Assembly (NCBI GenBank): GCA_021413705.1
Contig: JAIOPX010000151.1
Span: forward strand, 1 to 57,368
Reading direction: 5' to 3'
DNA from: Planctomycetota bacterium
Lineage (GTDB): Bacteria > Planctomycetota > Planctomycetia > Pirellulales > UBA7805
DNA length: 57,368 nt
In this document: piece by piece, positions 31,233-39,726 of the stretch
How positions within the stretch are numbered: the first letter of the stretch is position 1
Layout: the number at the start of each line of letters is the position of its first letter
The notes under the pieces: generated by a model
What the model was told of the DNA's origin: nothing
The model's input: the letters and a program-made list of their open reading frames with translations, nothing else
Databases searched by the model: none
Translations under genes and position numbers: made by a program

Positions 31233-32369
31233 ATGATCCCCCGCAGCCATGATCTGAAGCTCATGCGGGTTGCCTTGAAACGCAGCCGCGTCGTGGCTTT
31301 GCTTGGCCCCCGGCAATGTGGCAAGACCACCCTGGCCCGCCACTTTCTAGCGGCCAACTCCTTGAATTACTTCGACTTGGAGGATCCCGGCAGCCTGGCA
31401 CGGCTGAGCGAGCCGGAGATCGCGTTGCGTCCGCTGAAGGGGTTGGTGGTGATCGATGAAATTCAACGCCGTCCCGACCTTTTCCCCCTGTTGCGCGTGT
31501 TGGCCGATCGCAAACCCCTGCGCGCCCGCTTTCTGATCCTGGGGAGCGGCTCGCCTGAAGTACTCAAGCAATCGTCCGAATCGCTGGCGGGGCGCATGGA
31601 GACCATCTTGCTCGAAGGTTTTCGACTGGCGGACGTCGGCCAGGCAAAGCAGCCCCGACATTGGTTGCGAGGCGGGTTCCCTTTGTCGTACACGGCGCGC
31701 AGCCAGTCCGATTCCGTCGTCTGGCGGCAACAATTCCTCAATACCTTTGTGGAGCGCGATCTGCCGCAACTGGGTGTCACCATCCCGGCAGCCGCCTTGC
31801 GCCGTTTCTGGAGCATGGTGGCCCACTATCACGGTCAGACCTGGAACGCCGCGGAATTGGCGCGGGCGCTGGCCGTCGGCGAATCGACCGTGCGCCGCTA
31901 TCTGGACCTGTTGACCGACGTATTTATGGTGCGGCAACTTCCGCCGTGGTTTGAAAACCTGGGCAAACGCCAAGTGAAGTCCCCCAAGGTTTACATCAGG
32001 GACAGCGGCCTGCTTCATGCGTTGCTCGGCATTTCCAATCAGCGCGAATTGGAGTCGCACCCGAAGGTGGGTGCGTCGTGGGAAGGTTACGCCGTCGAGG
32101 AAGTGCTCAAGGCGTTGCGTCCCGACGAAGCCTATTTCTGGGGGACGCACCAAGGAGCCGAACTCGATTTGCTCATGTTCCAACGAGGCCGGCGGATTGG
32201 CGTCGAATGCAAGCGGGCCGACGCGCCGACAATGACCCCGTCCATGCGAATTGCACTCCAAAACCTGAAGCTCGACAAACTCTATGTCGTCTACCCGGGC
32301 GATAAACGTTATCCGATCGAGCGTCACGCCGAAGTGGTGCCGCTGGCGGAACTTGTTCAGGCGACGTAG
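31233..32369 (+). CDS. AAA+ ATPase with DUF4143 domain
   Basis: 378 residues from ATG at 31233. Walker A is GPRQCGKT (residues 25-32), Walker B is LVVIDEIQRRPDL, and ILGSGSPEVLKQSSESLAGR is the sensor region. The C-terminal DUF4143 domain follows, with a winged-helix part (AALRRFWSMVAHYHGQTWNAAELARALAVGESTVRRYLDLL) and the nuclease-like core GAELDLLMFQRGRRIGVECK (PD-(D/E)xK pattern). The family is common, scattered and of unsettled function; links to toxin-antitoxin-like or defence roles are suspected. It stands alone under a leaderless promoter and lies between two PEP-CTERM gene remnants, as if inserted. Confidence 0.92.
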   Translation: MIPRSHDLKLMRVALKRSRVVALLGPRQCGKTTLARHFLAANSLNYFDLEDPGSLARLSEPEIALRPLKGLVVIDEIQRRPDLFPLLRVLADRKPLRARFLILGSGSPEVLKQSSESLAGRMETILLEGFRLADVGQAKQPRHWLRGGFPLSYTARSQSDSVVWRQQFLNTFVERDLPQLGVTIPAAALRRFWSMVAHYHGQTWNAAELARALAVGESTVRRYLDLLTDVFMVRQLPPWFENLGKRQVKSPKVYIRDSGLLHALLGISNQRELESHPKVGASWEGYAVEEVLKALRPDEAYFWGTHQGAELDLLMFQRGRRIGVECKRADAPTMTPSMRIALQNLKLDKLYVVYPGDKRYPIERHAEVVPLAELVQAT

Positions 32370-32461
32370 GCGGTTCCGCGAGCCCCGTCAGCAATCAACA
32401 AAACAACAAGACCTCCGCGGCACCAAGGCGCCGCGACGGCCCTGCGAGGTAGTTCCAGAAA

Positions 32462-32535
32462 AGGAAGCTGTCAGCGATCAGCCCTCAGCTCTCCACATCT
32501 GAAATCAGCAATCTGAAATCCGTTTCCTCCGCCGC
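32462..32535. repeat. direct repeat copy 2
   Basis: The counterpart of 31049-31120 in the same orientation, again running into the coding end of a PEP-CTERM tail on the minus strand. Confidence 0.75.
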
Positions 32536-32642
32536 CATCCCACCAGCCCCAACCCGGCCAAGCCGATCAGACCCAGGGCGTAGGTGCTTGGCTCGGGAAC
32601 GGAGCGGACTGAAGCGGCCAGCCTGGCAAATAAGGCGATCAT
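32505..32642 (-). pseudogene. PEP-CTERM sorting-tail remnant 2
   Basis: On the minus strand the frame reads ...SVPEPSTYALGLIGLAGLGL then VGWRRRKRISDC-stop: the full PEP motif, hydrophobic helix and basic cluster of an exosortase-processed protein. Only about 45 codons are open and the exported domain is gone; the helicase gene ends 60 bp upstream. This shows that the genome has, or had, PEP-CTERM/exosortase substrates. Confidence 0.75.
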
Positions 32643-32702
32643 CCCGTCTATAGATCGAGGCGAGTCTCCTTTCCTTCTCGTGTTTCACGCCGCTGCCAGT
32701 TT

Positions 32703-35700
32703 CTATTTTGCATTTCTCGCCGTTGCTTTGGTTTTTCGGCGCTTTGCAGCATCCACATTCTGCGTCCAGCCATCGTGGTTTACACAGCGGAAGAACGGTC
32801 CGAACTTGCCATGGACTAACACGCTCCAACCGCCACATTTTTCACACCGCGGATTTTCCGCTTCCGCGGCTGCTCCGCGTTCCCACTCTTCATCGGATCG
32901 CCGCCGCACCGATAGAACTCGGGCAATGTGCAATGCCAGGCCAGGGTCGACCACTCTGGCCATTAGTTCCGATGTGTGTGGCGTGTGGGATAGCGGGTTA
33001 AGAGAGCCAAACCACGCGATACGATTATCAATCAGTACTACCTTCTCATGGATCGCACTTCGTAAGTCGATGGCCACGCCTATCGCTTCCAATGCCATCA
33101 GCGCCGCTCTGCCGAGTTCCTCAGGTATTGAGCCATTCCGATCGGGAGGACGCGTAACACACCGCACCTTGATTCCTTCGCCAATCTTCCGTCGGAACAC
33201 TTCGCCCATCTGGGCGGCTCGCTCCGGCGTGATAAATGCCGAGAAGACCACGATGGACTTCGATGCCGCTTCCATGTCGTGCCGGCAGAGTCTGGTGAAG
33301 TCCTTCCCACGGAAGAGTCCCGTTCGCAACGCCTCTGGATCGATTTCTGGCTGAGCTCCGAAAGTCTTGAGATCATCCAAGAATGGCCGCAATGACAACA
33401 CATCCGTGACGTCGACAATCTGCCCCATCCGCTGGATGTCATGCAGCAGTCCCCGAAGAATGGCGTCGCTGGGCAATTTTTGGTCGAGGAACGTCAAATT
33501 CGCGACGATTACCAATCCGTGTTGTGCTCGGCTGAGGGCAACATTCATGAGCTTGGCGCCACTGTCCACCAACTGGTTGGCCTGGAGGAATATGCCGGCA
33601 TTCCGCTCACCGACGCTGTCAACGAGATCGAGTACCATGATAGATCGTTCGTCGCCCTGGAATCCGTGGACAGTGCTTGCTCGCGGAGGTGCCCCATCCA
33701 GCGTGTGAGCCTTAAATATGTCTCGAAGAAGCTTGGCCTGGGCGGCGTAAGGCGTGCAAATTCCCACCCTGGACCTCCCCCCGTTGTCATATAGGCGTCC
33801 GTGCTCCTTGAGGTGAAGCACCAAGTTCCGCACGGCCAACGCGTGAATGAGATTCAATCGAGAACGGAAGGCGTCGCGGGTTGTAAACGGCCACACACGA
33901 GACGTATCCACAACCGTGAGACGATGGGAGAGGGGATCGGGTTCGCTGAATGCGATTGCCGCGTGCCTGCTATGAGTCTTCAGGGCACCCTTGTAAAAGG
34001 CATGCGACACAATGTCACAGAGCGACGGATCCATCCGAAACTGCTCATCGAGCATGATAAGCCGGGCTGGCCCCTCGGGTAGAAACACCGTCTGAAATGA
34101 GATGCCGGCTTCCTCAAACACGTTGTGGGCCAGCACGTCGTGAATGCATTGCTGTTCCGTTTGGACGATGGGCGGCAGTTGCTGAAAGTCTCCGGCAATC
34201 ACTACGCGTTGCGTCGCCAAGCCTGCCGCCTGAAACACTGCCGGTAGCAGGATCATCGATGCCTCGTCGATGATAACCGTGTCAAACTCCGAGAACTCCA
34301 CAGGACGCAAGAACGTCCTGGTTACGGTGGCGCCAACAATACGGGCTTCCCGCAACACTGCGTTGAGAATCTCCTCCAGCTTGGCGGCGATATCGCTCAA
34401 TTCTTGACGAAGGGGGCCCTGCTTGGCAGCATAGTCGTCGACGACGCGCTGAGTCTGAGCACGGTCTTCACCTCGCAGCTCATCCTCCAGAGCCCGCAGA
34501 TGTGTCGCAGCTTCTTGTAAGGTGGTTTGAGCGACCGCAATGCCCTCTTCAGATGGTTGGATCGCGGCAGCAGCTGCGGTAATACGTGCCTCTTGCCTTG
34601 CTATGTCTTGCCGGATGGACACCTCGTCCCGCATGAGTAGTCGCCGCAGGAAGCCCGCGGCCTCAAAGTCTTGTAATTCGTGCAACAACTTTGCATGCCG
34701 CGATCTAGCCGCCTTGAGTGCTGCGTGACATTCCGCTAACGTGTGCTTGGCGCCCTCGACCCGCTGAATCCACGAGGTGTATGCCCCACTAGCGGCGTCG
34801 CTTTCGGCAAAACGACGCAGCAATCCCTGTGAGTAGGCCACCTCGCGACCCAGACGTTCGAGTTCCGCCTCGATTTCCGCTTTGCGATCTGCCAACTCTC
34901 TTGAACGGCGTTCTACGACGCGGTCAGGAGTGATGAACTCCCCGAACTCCTTCCGCAGTTCGTCCTCAATCCGCCCGACCCGCAGAACCCTGCCATCTTC
35001 GAGGGCCGGATCGTTCGTTTCCCGCAGATTGCGGCAGAGCTTATGGATCAATTGGTCGACCGCTCGATTTGTGTTGGAACAGATGAGTACCCGCTTTCCT
35101 CTTTCGTAGAGCAAGCGAGTCAGTGCTGATAAGACGGCCGTCTTTCCAGTCCCGGGTGGCCCCCAAAGCCAAGACAAATCGTTCGTCAGAGCCAACTCGA
35201 CGAATCGCTGTTGTTGGGCAGTCGGTGGAATACGCCATGGCCACGTCACCCCGCTGGCCGGAGGATGCTCAGTAACTGCGTTACGGAGCACCGAAGCGGC
35301 GAAGTCGGCTCGAAACCCCGACACTTCCCCTCGCTCGATTGATGCCAACCGGTCATGCAACGCCTGCAGCAGTGCAGTGTTATCAATCCGCAATATGCAC
35401 GTATGGATGTGTTCGCCAAAGTCTTCCTGCAGGGTGACAATGATTCTGCCCATCAGGATGGCCGTGAGGTAGCCTGGCTCGACCTGGCCGCCCACGACAA
35501 GTTCAACCTTCGCACCCTCGAAAATATTGGCATCCTCGCTGAACTCAAAATCGTACGAGAAGCCCTTTGCTTCTGTTGCAACACGACGCCCATCCTCCAG
35601 CACGAACTGCTGACGACCGACCTGCCGTCGACGCATCTCGGCGATCAAGGCCGCCAATGCAATGCGAAACCGTGCGGCGGGCGGGGCAGTCGGCGGAATG

Positions 35701-36137
35701 TCGAGCGACAGGTCTCGATTCAGCGTGAAACGGAAAGCGCTCGGGCGAGGCCGCACTCCCATCGGCTGAACCAACGTGAATTCGTCCGGTGGGACAAATG
35801 TCTCATATTGAGGGCGGGCAGCGCGAGGCTGTTCTCGGTGTGCCCGCGGAGGATGTTGGGCGAACGGCGCCGAGTCTGCTGCCGGAGCCGCTTCCGGCCA
35901 CAGGCGCTGTTGCGTGGCGGCCCCGGATGTCGCTTCTGGCGCGGCCCGCGTGGAAGACTGTGGGGCAGCACCCTTGGACATTGCCGCCTTGACCTTATCG
36001 AGCAATGCGACAGCCTTCGATGTCTTACGGTGAGCAAGTTCGTCGGCGAGGGCAGCTAGGTCGGCAGGGGAATTCCGCCACTCTTCAAAGAGCTGCTCAA
36101 GCTCCGCGATCTTCTTGCTGAAGAGAGGACGTGTCAT
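32703..36137 (-). CDS. SF1 helicase with C-terminal PLD nuclease domain (Mokosh II-like)
   Basis: 1144 residues. Residues 1-150 form a helical and Pro/Ala-rich leader. The UPF1/Dna2-type SF1 helicase core has Walker A GPPGTGKT (326-333), the insertion of a long coiled coil (~400-610), Walker B VIIDEAS, GDFQQLPP, LDEQFRMDPS, VHGFQGDERSIMVLD and NVALSRAQHG. A phospholipase-D-type nuclease follows with one HKD motif, H1030xK1032x4D1037 (IHEKVVLIDNRIAWFGSLN). The chain ends in a zinc-ribbon-like segment (CEKCGG...FFRCVNHDGW). A single-chain helicase-PLD fusion of this size is the architecture of type II Mokosh (MkoC) phage-defence proteins. The surrounding ATPase, R-M and transposase remains support a defence island. 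Function is inferred from architecture only. Confidence 0.9.
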   Translation of the reverse strand: MTRPLFSKKIAELEQLFEEWRNSPADLAALADELAHRKTSKAVALLDKVKAAMSKGAAPQSSTRAAPEATSGAATQQRLWPEAAPAADSAPFAQHPPRAHREQPRAARPQYETFVPPDEFTLVQPMGVRPRPSAFRFTLNRDLSLDIPPTAPPAARFRIALAALIAEMRRRQVGRQQFVLEDGRRVATEAKGFSYDFEFSEDANIFEGAKVELVVGGQVEPGYLTAILMGRIIVTLQEDFGEHIHTCILRIDNTALLQALHDRLASIERGEVSGFRADFAASVLRNAVTEHPPASGVTWPWRIPPTAQQQRFVELALTNDLSWLWGPPGTGKTAVLSALTRLLYERGKRVLICSNTNRAVDQLIHKLCRNLRETNDPALEDGRVLRVGRIEDELRKEFGEFITPDRVVERRSRELADRKAEIEAELERLGREVAYSQGLLRRFAESDAASGAYTSWIQRVEGAKHTLAECHAALKAARSRHAKLLHELQDFEAAGFLRRLLMRDEVSIRQDIARQEARITAAAAAIQPSEEGIAVAQTTLQEAATHLRALEDELRGEDRAQTQRVVDDYAAKQGPLRQELSDIAAKLEEILNAVLREARIVGATVTRTFLRPVEFSEFDTVIIDEASMILLPAVFQAAGLATQRVVIAGDFQQLPPIVQTEQQCIHDVLAHNVFEEAGISFQTVFLPEGPARLIMLDEQFRMDPSLCDIVSHAFYKGALKTHSRHAAIAFSEPDPLSHRLTVVDTSRVWPFTTRDAFRSRLNLIHALAVRNLVLHLKEHGRLYDNGGRSRVGICTPYAAQAKLLRDIFKAHTLDGAPPRASTVHGFQGDERSIMVLDLVDSVGERNAGIFLQANQLVDSGAKLMNVALSRAQHGLVIVANLTFLDQKLPSDAILRGLLHDIQRMGQIVDVTDVLSLRPFLDDLKTFGAQPEIDPEALRTGLFRGKDFTRLCRHDMEAASKSIVVFSAFITPERAAQMGEVFRRKIGEGIKVRCVTRPPDRNGSIPEELGRAALMALEAIGVAIDLRSAIHEKVVLIDNRIAWFGSLNPLSHTPHTSELMARVVDPGLALHIARVLSVRRRSDEEWERGAAAEAENPRCEKCGGWSVLVHGKFGPFFRCVNHDGWTQNVDAAKRRKTKATARNAK

Positions 36138-36227
36138 CTAAGTTCTTTAGCTTAAAAGGGACGGAGGTCATTCCTGATACCCGGGTTTGTCGCGGCACAA
36201 TCCGTGGCACGCCACGATGTACGCGAT

Positions 36228-36588
36228 TCCTTGTGGGCGGATATGTGTACCATGTGCTCAATCGGGCCAATGGGCGGCTGTGGCTATTGAAGAAAGTTGC
36301 CGACTTCGCGGCCTTCGAACAAGTACTCGCCGAGGTCCACGAGCGCGTCCCCCTGAGAATACTCGGCTCTGTACTGATGGGCAATCACTGGTATTTCGTG
36401 GTCTGGCCCCGGGCACGCCAGCACGAGCAGGTTTCCGAGTTCTTTCGTTGGCTTACCGTCACGCATTCGCAGCACTGGCATGCCCATCATCGGACGCCGG
36501 GCATGGGGCACGTCTATCAGGGGCGACTGAAGTAGTTCCCGATCGCGGCGGACGAGCATCTGCTGACGGTACTGCGCTAGGTGGAACG
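36228..36588 (+). pseudogene. REP-associated tyrosine transposase (RAYT) remnant
   Basis: Y1-transposase family features are plain: GGYVYHVLNRANGRLWL, the HUH region LMGNHWYFVVWP, FFRWLTVTHSQHWHAHHRT and GHVYQGRLK. The catalytic HxH of NHWHF is changed to HWY. The frame then meets TAG (36533-36535), continues recognisably as FPIAADEHLLTVLR, and meets a second TAG before VERGWN. The copy is dead by at least three lesions. Such transposases mobilise REP palindromes, which are abundant in this window. The 5' boundary is vague; sequence from ~36140 shows a repeat-like GGGACGGAGGTCATTCC. Confidence 0.8.
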
Positions 36589-36672
36589 GGGCTGGAACGG
36601 TATCTGATCGGATCGGTCGCCGAGCGCGTCTGCCGCCTGGCTCACAGCCCCGTGCTGGTGATCCGATCGTGA
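36589..36672 (+). pseudogene. UspA gene 3' fragment
   Basis: The frame reads GLERYLIGSVAERVCRLAHS then PVLVIRS-stop, nearly identical in protein and DNA to the last 84 bp of the intact uspA at 30838-30921. It directly abuts the RAYT remnant. Its last ~31 bp also encode the end of the kinase gene on the opposite strand. Confidence 0.85.
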
Positions 36673-38297
36673 TCGGATCCAGGCTGCAGCAGCTTGGCGA
36701 GTGAGGATGTTACGGCCTTTTGATGCTCGGCGAGGGGCAGGATGGTATCGACGGAAAGCAGGGGTAGGTCGGCGGGCAGGGGTTCGTCGTTCCGTTGCTG
36801 ATCGGCCAGCAGCTCAGGCCGGGCGTCGCTTAGGGAGTCTCCTTGGGCTTGGCGTTTCTTCATCCGCTGCGTCGTGATTGCTTCGGGGCAGTTACAGGTG
36901 ACGATCAGGGAAACCGCCCCCACGGCGCGGGCCGTCTCCACGGCTTGGTGTCGTAGCGCGTTGGTGAGGAACGTGCCGTCGAGGACCACTGACGATCCCG
37001 CGGCCAGAAGCCGATCGACCCTGGCGAACAGTTCTTCGTACACGCGCTGGCGATCGGCTTCGGCGTAGATTCCCGCCGCGTACTCCGCAGGTTGCGGGGG
37101 CGGGGGATACAACTCTCGGCGAACGGCGTCTGTCCCCAGCATGGTCAGGCCCAGCGAGTCCGCCAGCGCGGCCGCTAAGGTCGATTTGCCTGAGCCCATC
37201 AGGCCGCGCACCACCAGTAGGATCGGCGGCAGAATCTGTTTCGCATATTGATCTGCCAGATCGAGATATACCTGGCATGTGGCTGCGGCGGCAGTGCGCT
37301 CAGACGGCGGAATCTGCTGCGCACGCAGTGCCGTGACTTTGGCTCGCACGCAGGCACGATACGACTTATAAAAGGCCGTGAGCGCCGCAGGGGGCCGATC
37401 GCTCGTGCGCTGCTGGTACACCTCGATCAGGCGTCGGCCGATCGCCGCCGCGCCAAGGCGATCGCACTCCATGGCGAGAAAGCTCAATTCATCGGCCACG
37501 TCGAGCGTTCGCAAGTCGCGGCTGAACTCAAGGCAGTCGATGACCACCGCCCGGCCGTTTTCCAGATAGACGTGCTCCGGCCGCAGGTCGCCATGTCCCT
37601 CGATGACGCGGCCGTCTCGGAGCCGGGTGTCGAACAACTCCGGCCGCAACCGCAGCAATCGCAGATGACCACCGCAGATGCGTTGCACCTGGACAGGATC
37701 GAACTGGTGCTCCTCTCGTGCCAGCTCATTGGCATTGGCCCGCACATGGCGCTCGATACCACAGCGAAACTCATTCGGGGGAAGAGAGACAGGCGCCGCC
37801 TTGGCAAAGAACTCGGAGAGCAAAATGCCGAGCCGATCGATTTCTTCCTGCGAGACGGTTCCAGCCTCGATCAACCGATCGAGACTCCGATCGGCAGGCA
37901 ACCGCCGCATTTTTACCATCCAATCGGGCGGAGCGGCTTCGCCTCCGTTGACCTGCGTGGCTTCGCCACTGTTGACCTGCGTGGCTTCGCCACCGAGGCT
38001 CAGGCTCCCCTGCGCGTCGATCGTAATGGGGACCACTTCCAGATAAACATCTTGCGCCAGCCGACGGTTCAGCCGCACCTCGTCCTCGCAGGCCTGCCGC
38101 CGCAGCGCCGGCGTGCTGAAATCCAAAAATTCGAAGCGGACCGGTTTCTTCAGCTTGTAGGCAAAGCGATCGGTGAGGAATACCCAGGAGATGTGGGTTT
38201 CGATCCACTGCACGCGATCGGCAGGAGAGCCCGCCTGCGAACCGCCGAGCAGCGCATGAACTTGGCGAGGATCCGCGGATGTTGGCGGCGCGGGCAT
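36642..38297 (-). CDS. fused APH-like kinase / AAA_33 P-loop kinase
   Basis: 551 residues. The N-terminal half is an aminoglycoside-phosphotransferase-like kinase (COG2187 type) with catalytic EGHGDLRPEHVYLENG and metal-binding VIDCLEF. The C-terminal half is a P-loop kinase (COG0645/AAA_33) with GLMGSGKST, LDGTFLTN and the late CPEAITTQRMKKRQ lid. The same fusion is common in proteobacteria and planctomycetes, often near universal stress genes; the substrate is unknown. Two oddities stand out. A short tandem duplication occurs near residues 105-120 (GGEATQVN-SGEATQVN-GGEA). The last ~10 codons (SDHDRITSTGL) overlap the uspA fragment in antisense, so the natural C-terminus may have been replaced. 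Confidence 0.88.
   Translation of the reverse strand: MPAPPTSADPRQVHALLGGSQAGSPADRVQWIETHISWVFLTDRFAYKLKKPVRFEFLDFSTPALRRQACEDEVRLNRRLAQDVYLEVVPITIDAQGSLSLGGEATQVNSGEATQVNGGEAAPPDWMVKMRRLPADRSLDRLIEAGTVSQEEIDRLGILLSEFFAKAAPVSLPPNEFRCGIERHVRANANELAREEHQFDPVQVQRICGGHLRLLRLRPELFDTRLRDGRVIEGHGDLRPEHVYLENGRAVVIDCLEFSRDLRTLDVADELSFLAMECDRLGAAAIGRRLIEVYQQRTSDRPPAALTAFYKSYRACVRAKVTALRAQQIPPSERTAAAATCQVYLDLADQYAKQILPPILLVVRGLMGSGKSTLAAALADSLGLTMLGTDAVRRELYPPPPQPAEYAAGIYAEADRQRVYEELFARVDRLLAAGSSVVLDGTFLTNALRHQAVETARAVGAVSLIVTCNCPEAITTQRMKKRQAQGDSLSDARPELLADQQRNDEPLPADLPLLSVDTILPLAEHQKAVTSSLAKLLQPGSDHDRITSTGL
37936..37995. repeat. 24-bp tandem repeat, 2.5 copies, in-frame
   Basis: Units 37936-37959, 37960-37983 and a partial 37984-37995 share GTTGACCTGCGTGGCTTCGCC. 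They insert eight-residue repeats into the APH-like domain loop without breaking the frame. Copy number is likely to vary between strains. Confidence 0.8.
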
Positions 38298-38321
38298 GGC
38301 GGTAGGTTCCTTTCCTATATG

Positions 38322-39507
38322 TCAACCATTGCCTTGTCGCCGGGTGGGAAGTTGCACGCAGAAACGGCACCCTTCCCCCAGGGTTGATTCGGCCCAGATG
38401 CGGCCCCCTTCCGTTTCGATCAGTTGCTTGGTGAAGTACAAACCCAGGCCGCTGCCTGGCACATGGCGATGGCTCGGCAATCGGCGGAACGGGACAAAGA
38501 TGCTCTCCAGTTCTTCCGGCGGAACTCCTGGGCCGTTGTCGGCAATGATCAGCAGAACATCGTTTGCCCGTGTCTCGGCGCCGATCGTGATTTTCCCATT
38601 CGGCTTGTCGATAAACTTGACCGCGTTGGATACCAGATTGTAAATCGCTTCGCGAATCCGAACCTTATTTCCCCACACCTTGGGTAGTTGGGGGGGAAGC
38701 TGAAACGTCACTCCTTTCGTCCCCGAGGCCGGGGCGAGTCGATCTCGCACTTCATGCAGCACTTCGTCCAGCGACACGCTGACCTGCGCGTCGGGACCGT
38801 GCATCGACAGCGTGGATGAGAGCAGTTCGTCGATCATCCGGCTGTTTTGAAACGTGCGGTCGCGGGCCGCACGAATTAATCTGCATGCCTCCGCCGGCAT
38901 TTGCGAGCCGAACTCGTCCAGCGCCTCGTCGCACAGATTGGCCACGGTGGCCAAAGGAGTTTTGAGATCGTGGGAAGTGAGTTGAGCGAAGCGGCGCAAA
39001 TCGTCGTTGGCCCGCCAGTACATGTCGAGCGCCTGCCGCAGCTTTTGCGTGGCCTGTGAGAAATAGGCGTCCAAGGTCAGGCCGATATCGAGCAGAATCA
39101 CTTTGATCACAATGCTGCACGTACAGACTATAAGCCCCTAGGAAAAACTCGGGAGCGAGTCCCACGTCGTTGTGCGTCTGCCCGATGCGATGGCGCTGGG
39201 CGACATATTCGTCGTTCCACTGGGCGCGCAGCAGGGATTCAAAATACTCCCGTTGGGCTTTCTTAAGTCGCACCAGCCGCTCCGGATCCTGAAGAAATTG
39301 GGCCGTCGGTTCGAACGAGGACAAGTGCTCGTAGAACGCCGCTACGAAACGATCGGCGAAGTCATGGAAGCTCGGCACCAGCGATTGCAAGGCTTCCGCA
39401 TCTTGCGGCTCAATGCCCAAGTAAGCAAGTCGGCTCGCCAAGTCGATGTTGGGTAGCGATGGAGTTGGGTGATGTGCCCCAGCAGATTCAGGTCGCTTTG
39501 GATTCAT
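38322..39507 (-). pseudogene. globin-coupled histidine kinase, frameshifted
   Basis: The 5' part from ATG at 39507 encodes a protoglobin sensor domain (FADRFVAAFYEHL, proximal His112 in IGQTHNDVGLAPEFFLGAY). The 3' part in another frame encodes the domain's last helix (VIKVILLDIGLTLDAYF), a HisKA box (TSHDLKTPLATV) and a HATPase (LVSNAVKFI, DNGPGVPPEELE, GSGLGLYFTKQL). The frame switches near 39100-39130, and roughly 15-25 codons expected between SLYV and IKVILL seem missing. As written, an oxygen-sensing kinase is split into a globin fragment and a kinase fragment (possible start GTG 39110). A sequencing error cannot be excluded. Confidence 0.8.
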
Positions 39508-39726
39508 GTTGCGTGGCTTACCCTGCCTGGCGGTAGAGCAGGCATCCGATGATGGGGATCTCGCGACTGGGCATGACCATTAGTATACAGCAAAGAAGTC
39601 GATCGGTGCGTTCCAACTGGAACAATGCCGCAGCAACGCCGAGCGCAACCTTTGACAGTTTTCTAGCGGAACCGTATTCTACGGAGCAGTTACTGAAACG
39701 TCACTCGAACCGGGAGTCGAAAACCC

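Noticed and set aside
31049-32535. CRISPR array from the repeats in this stretch
   Set aside because: There are only two copies, 1.4 kb apart, with genes between them. No regular spacers or cas genes occur anywhere in the window.
36187-36672. A 161-codon frame spanning the RAYT remnant
   Set aside because: It is a mixed frame: the first part is out of frame with the transposase homology and only the last ~27 residues (UspA tail) are meaningful.
39100-39130. Two separate intact genes (globin and kinase)
   Set aside because: The kinase fragment begins inside the last globin helix and the globin fragment runs on into nonsense, so one broken gene is the simpler reading.
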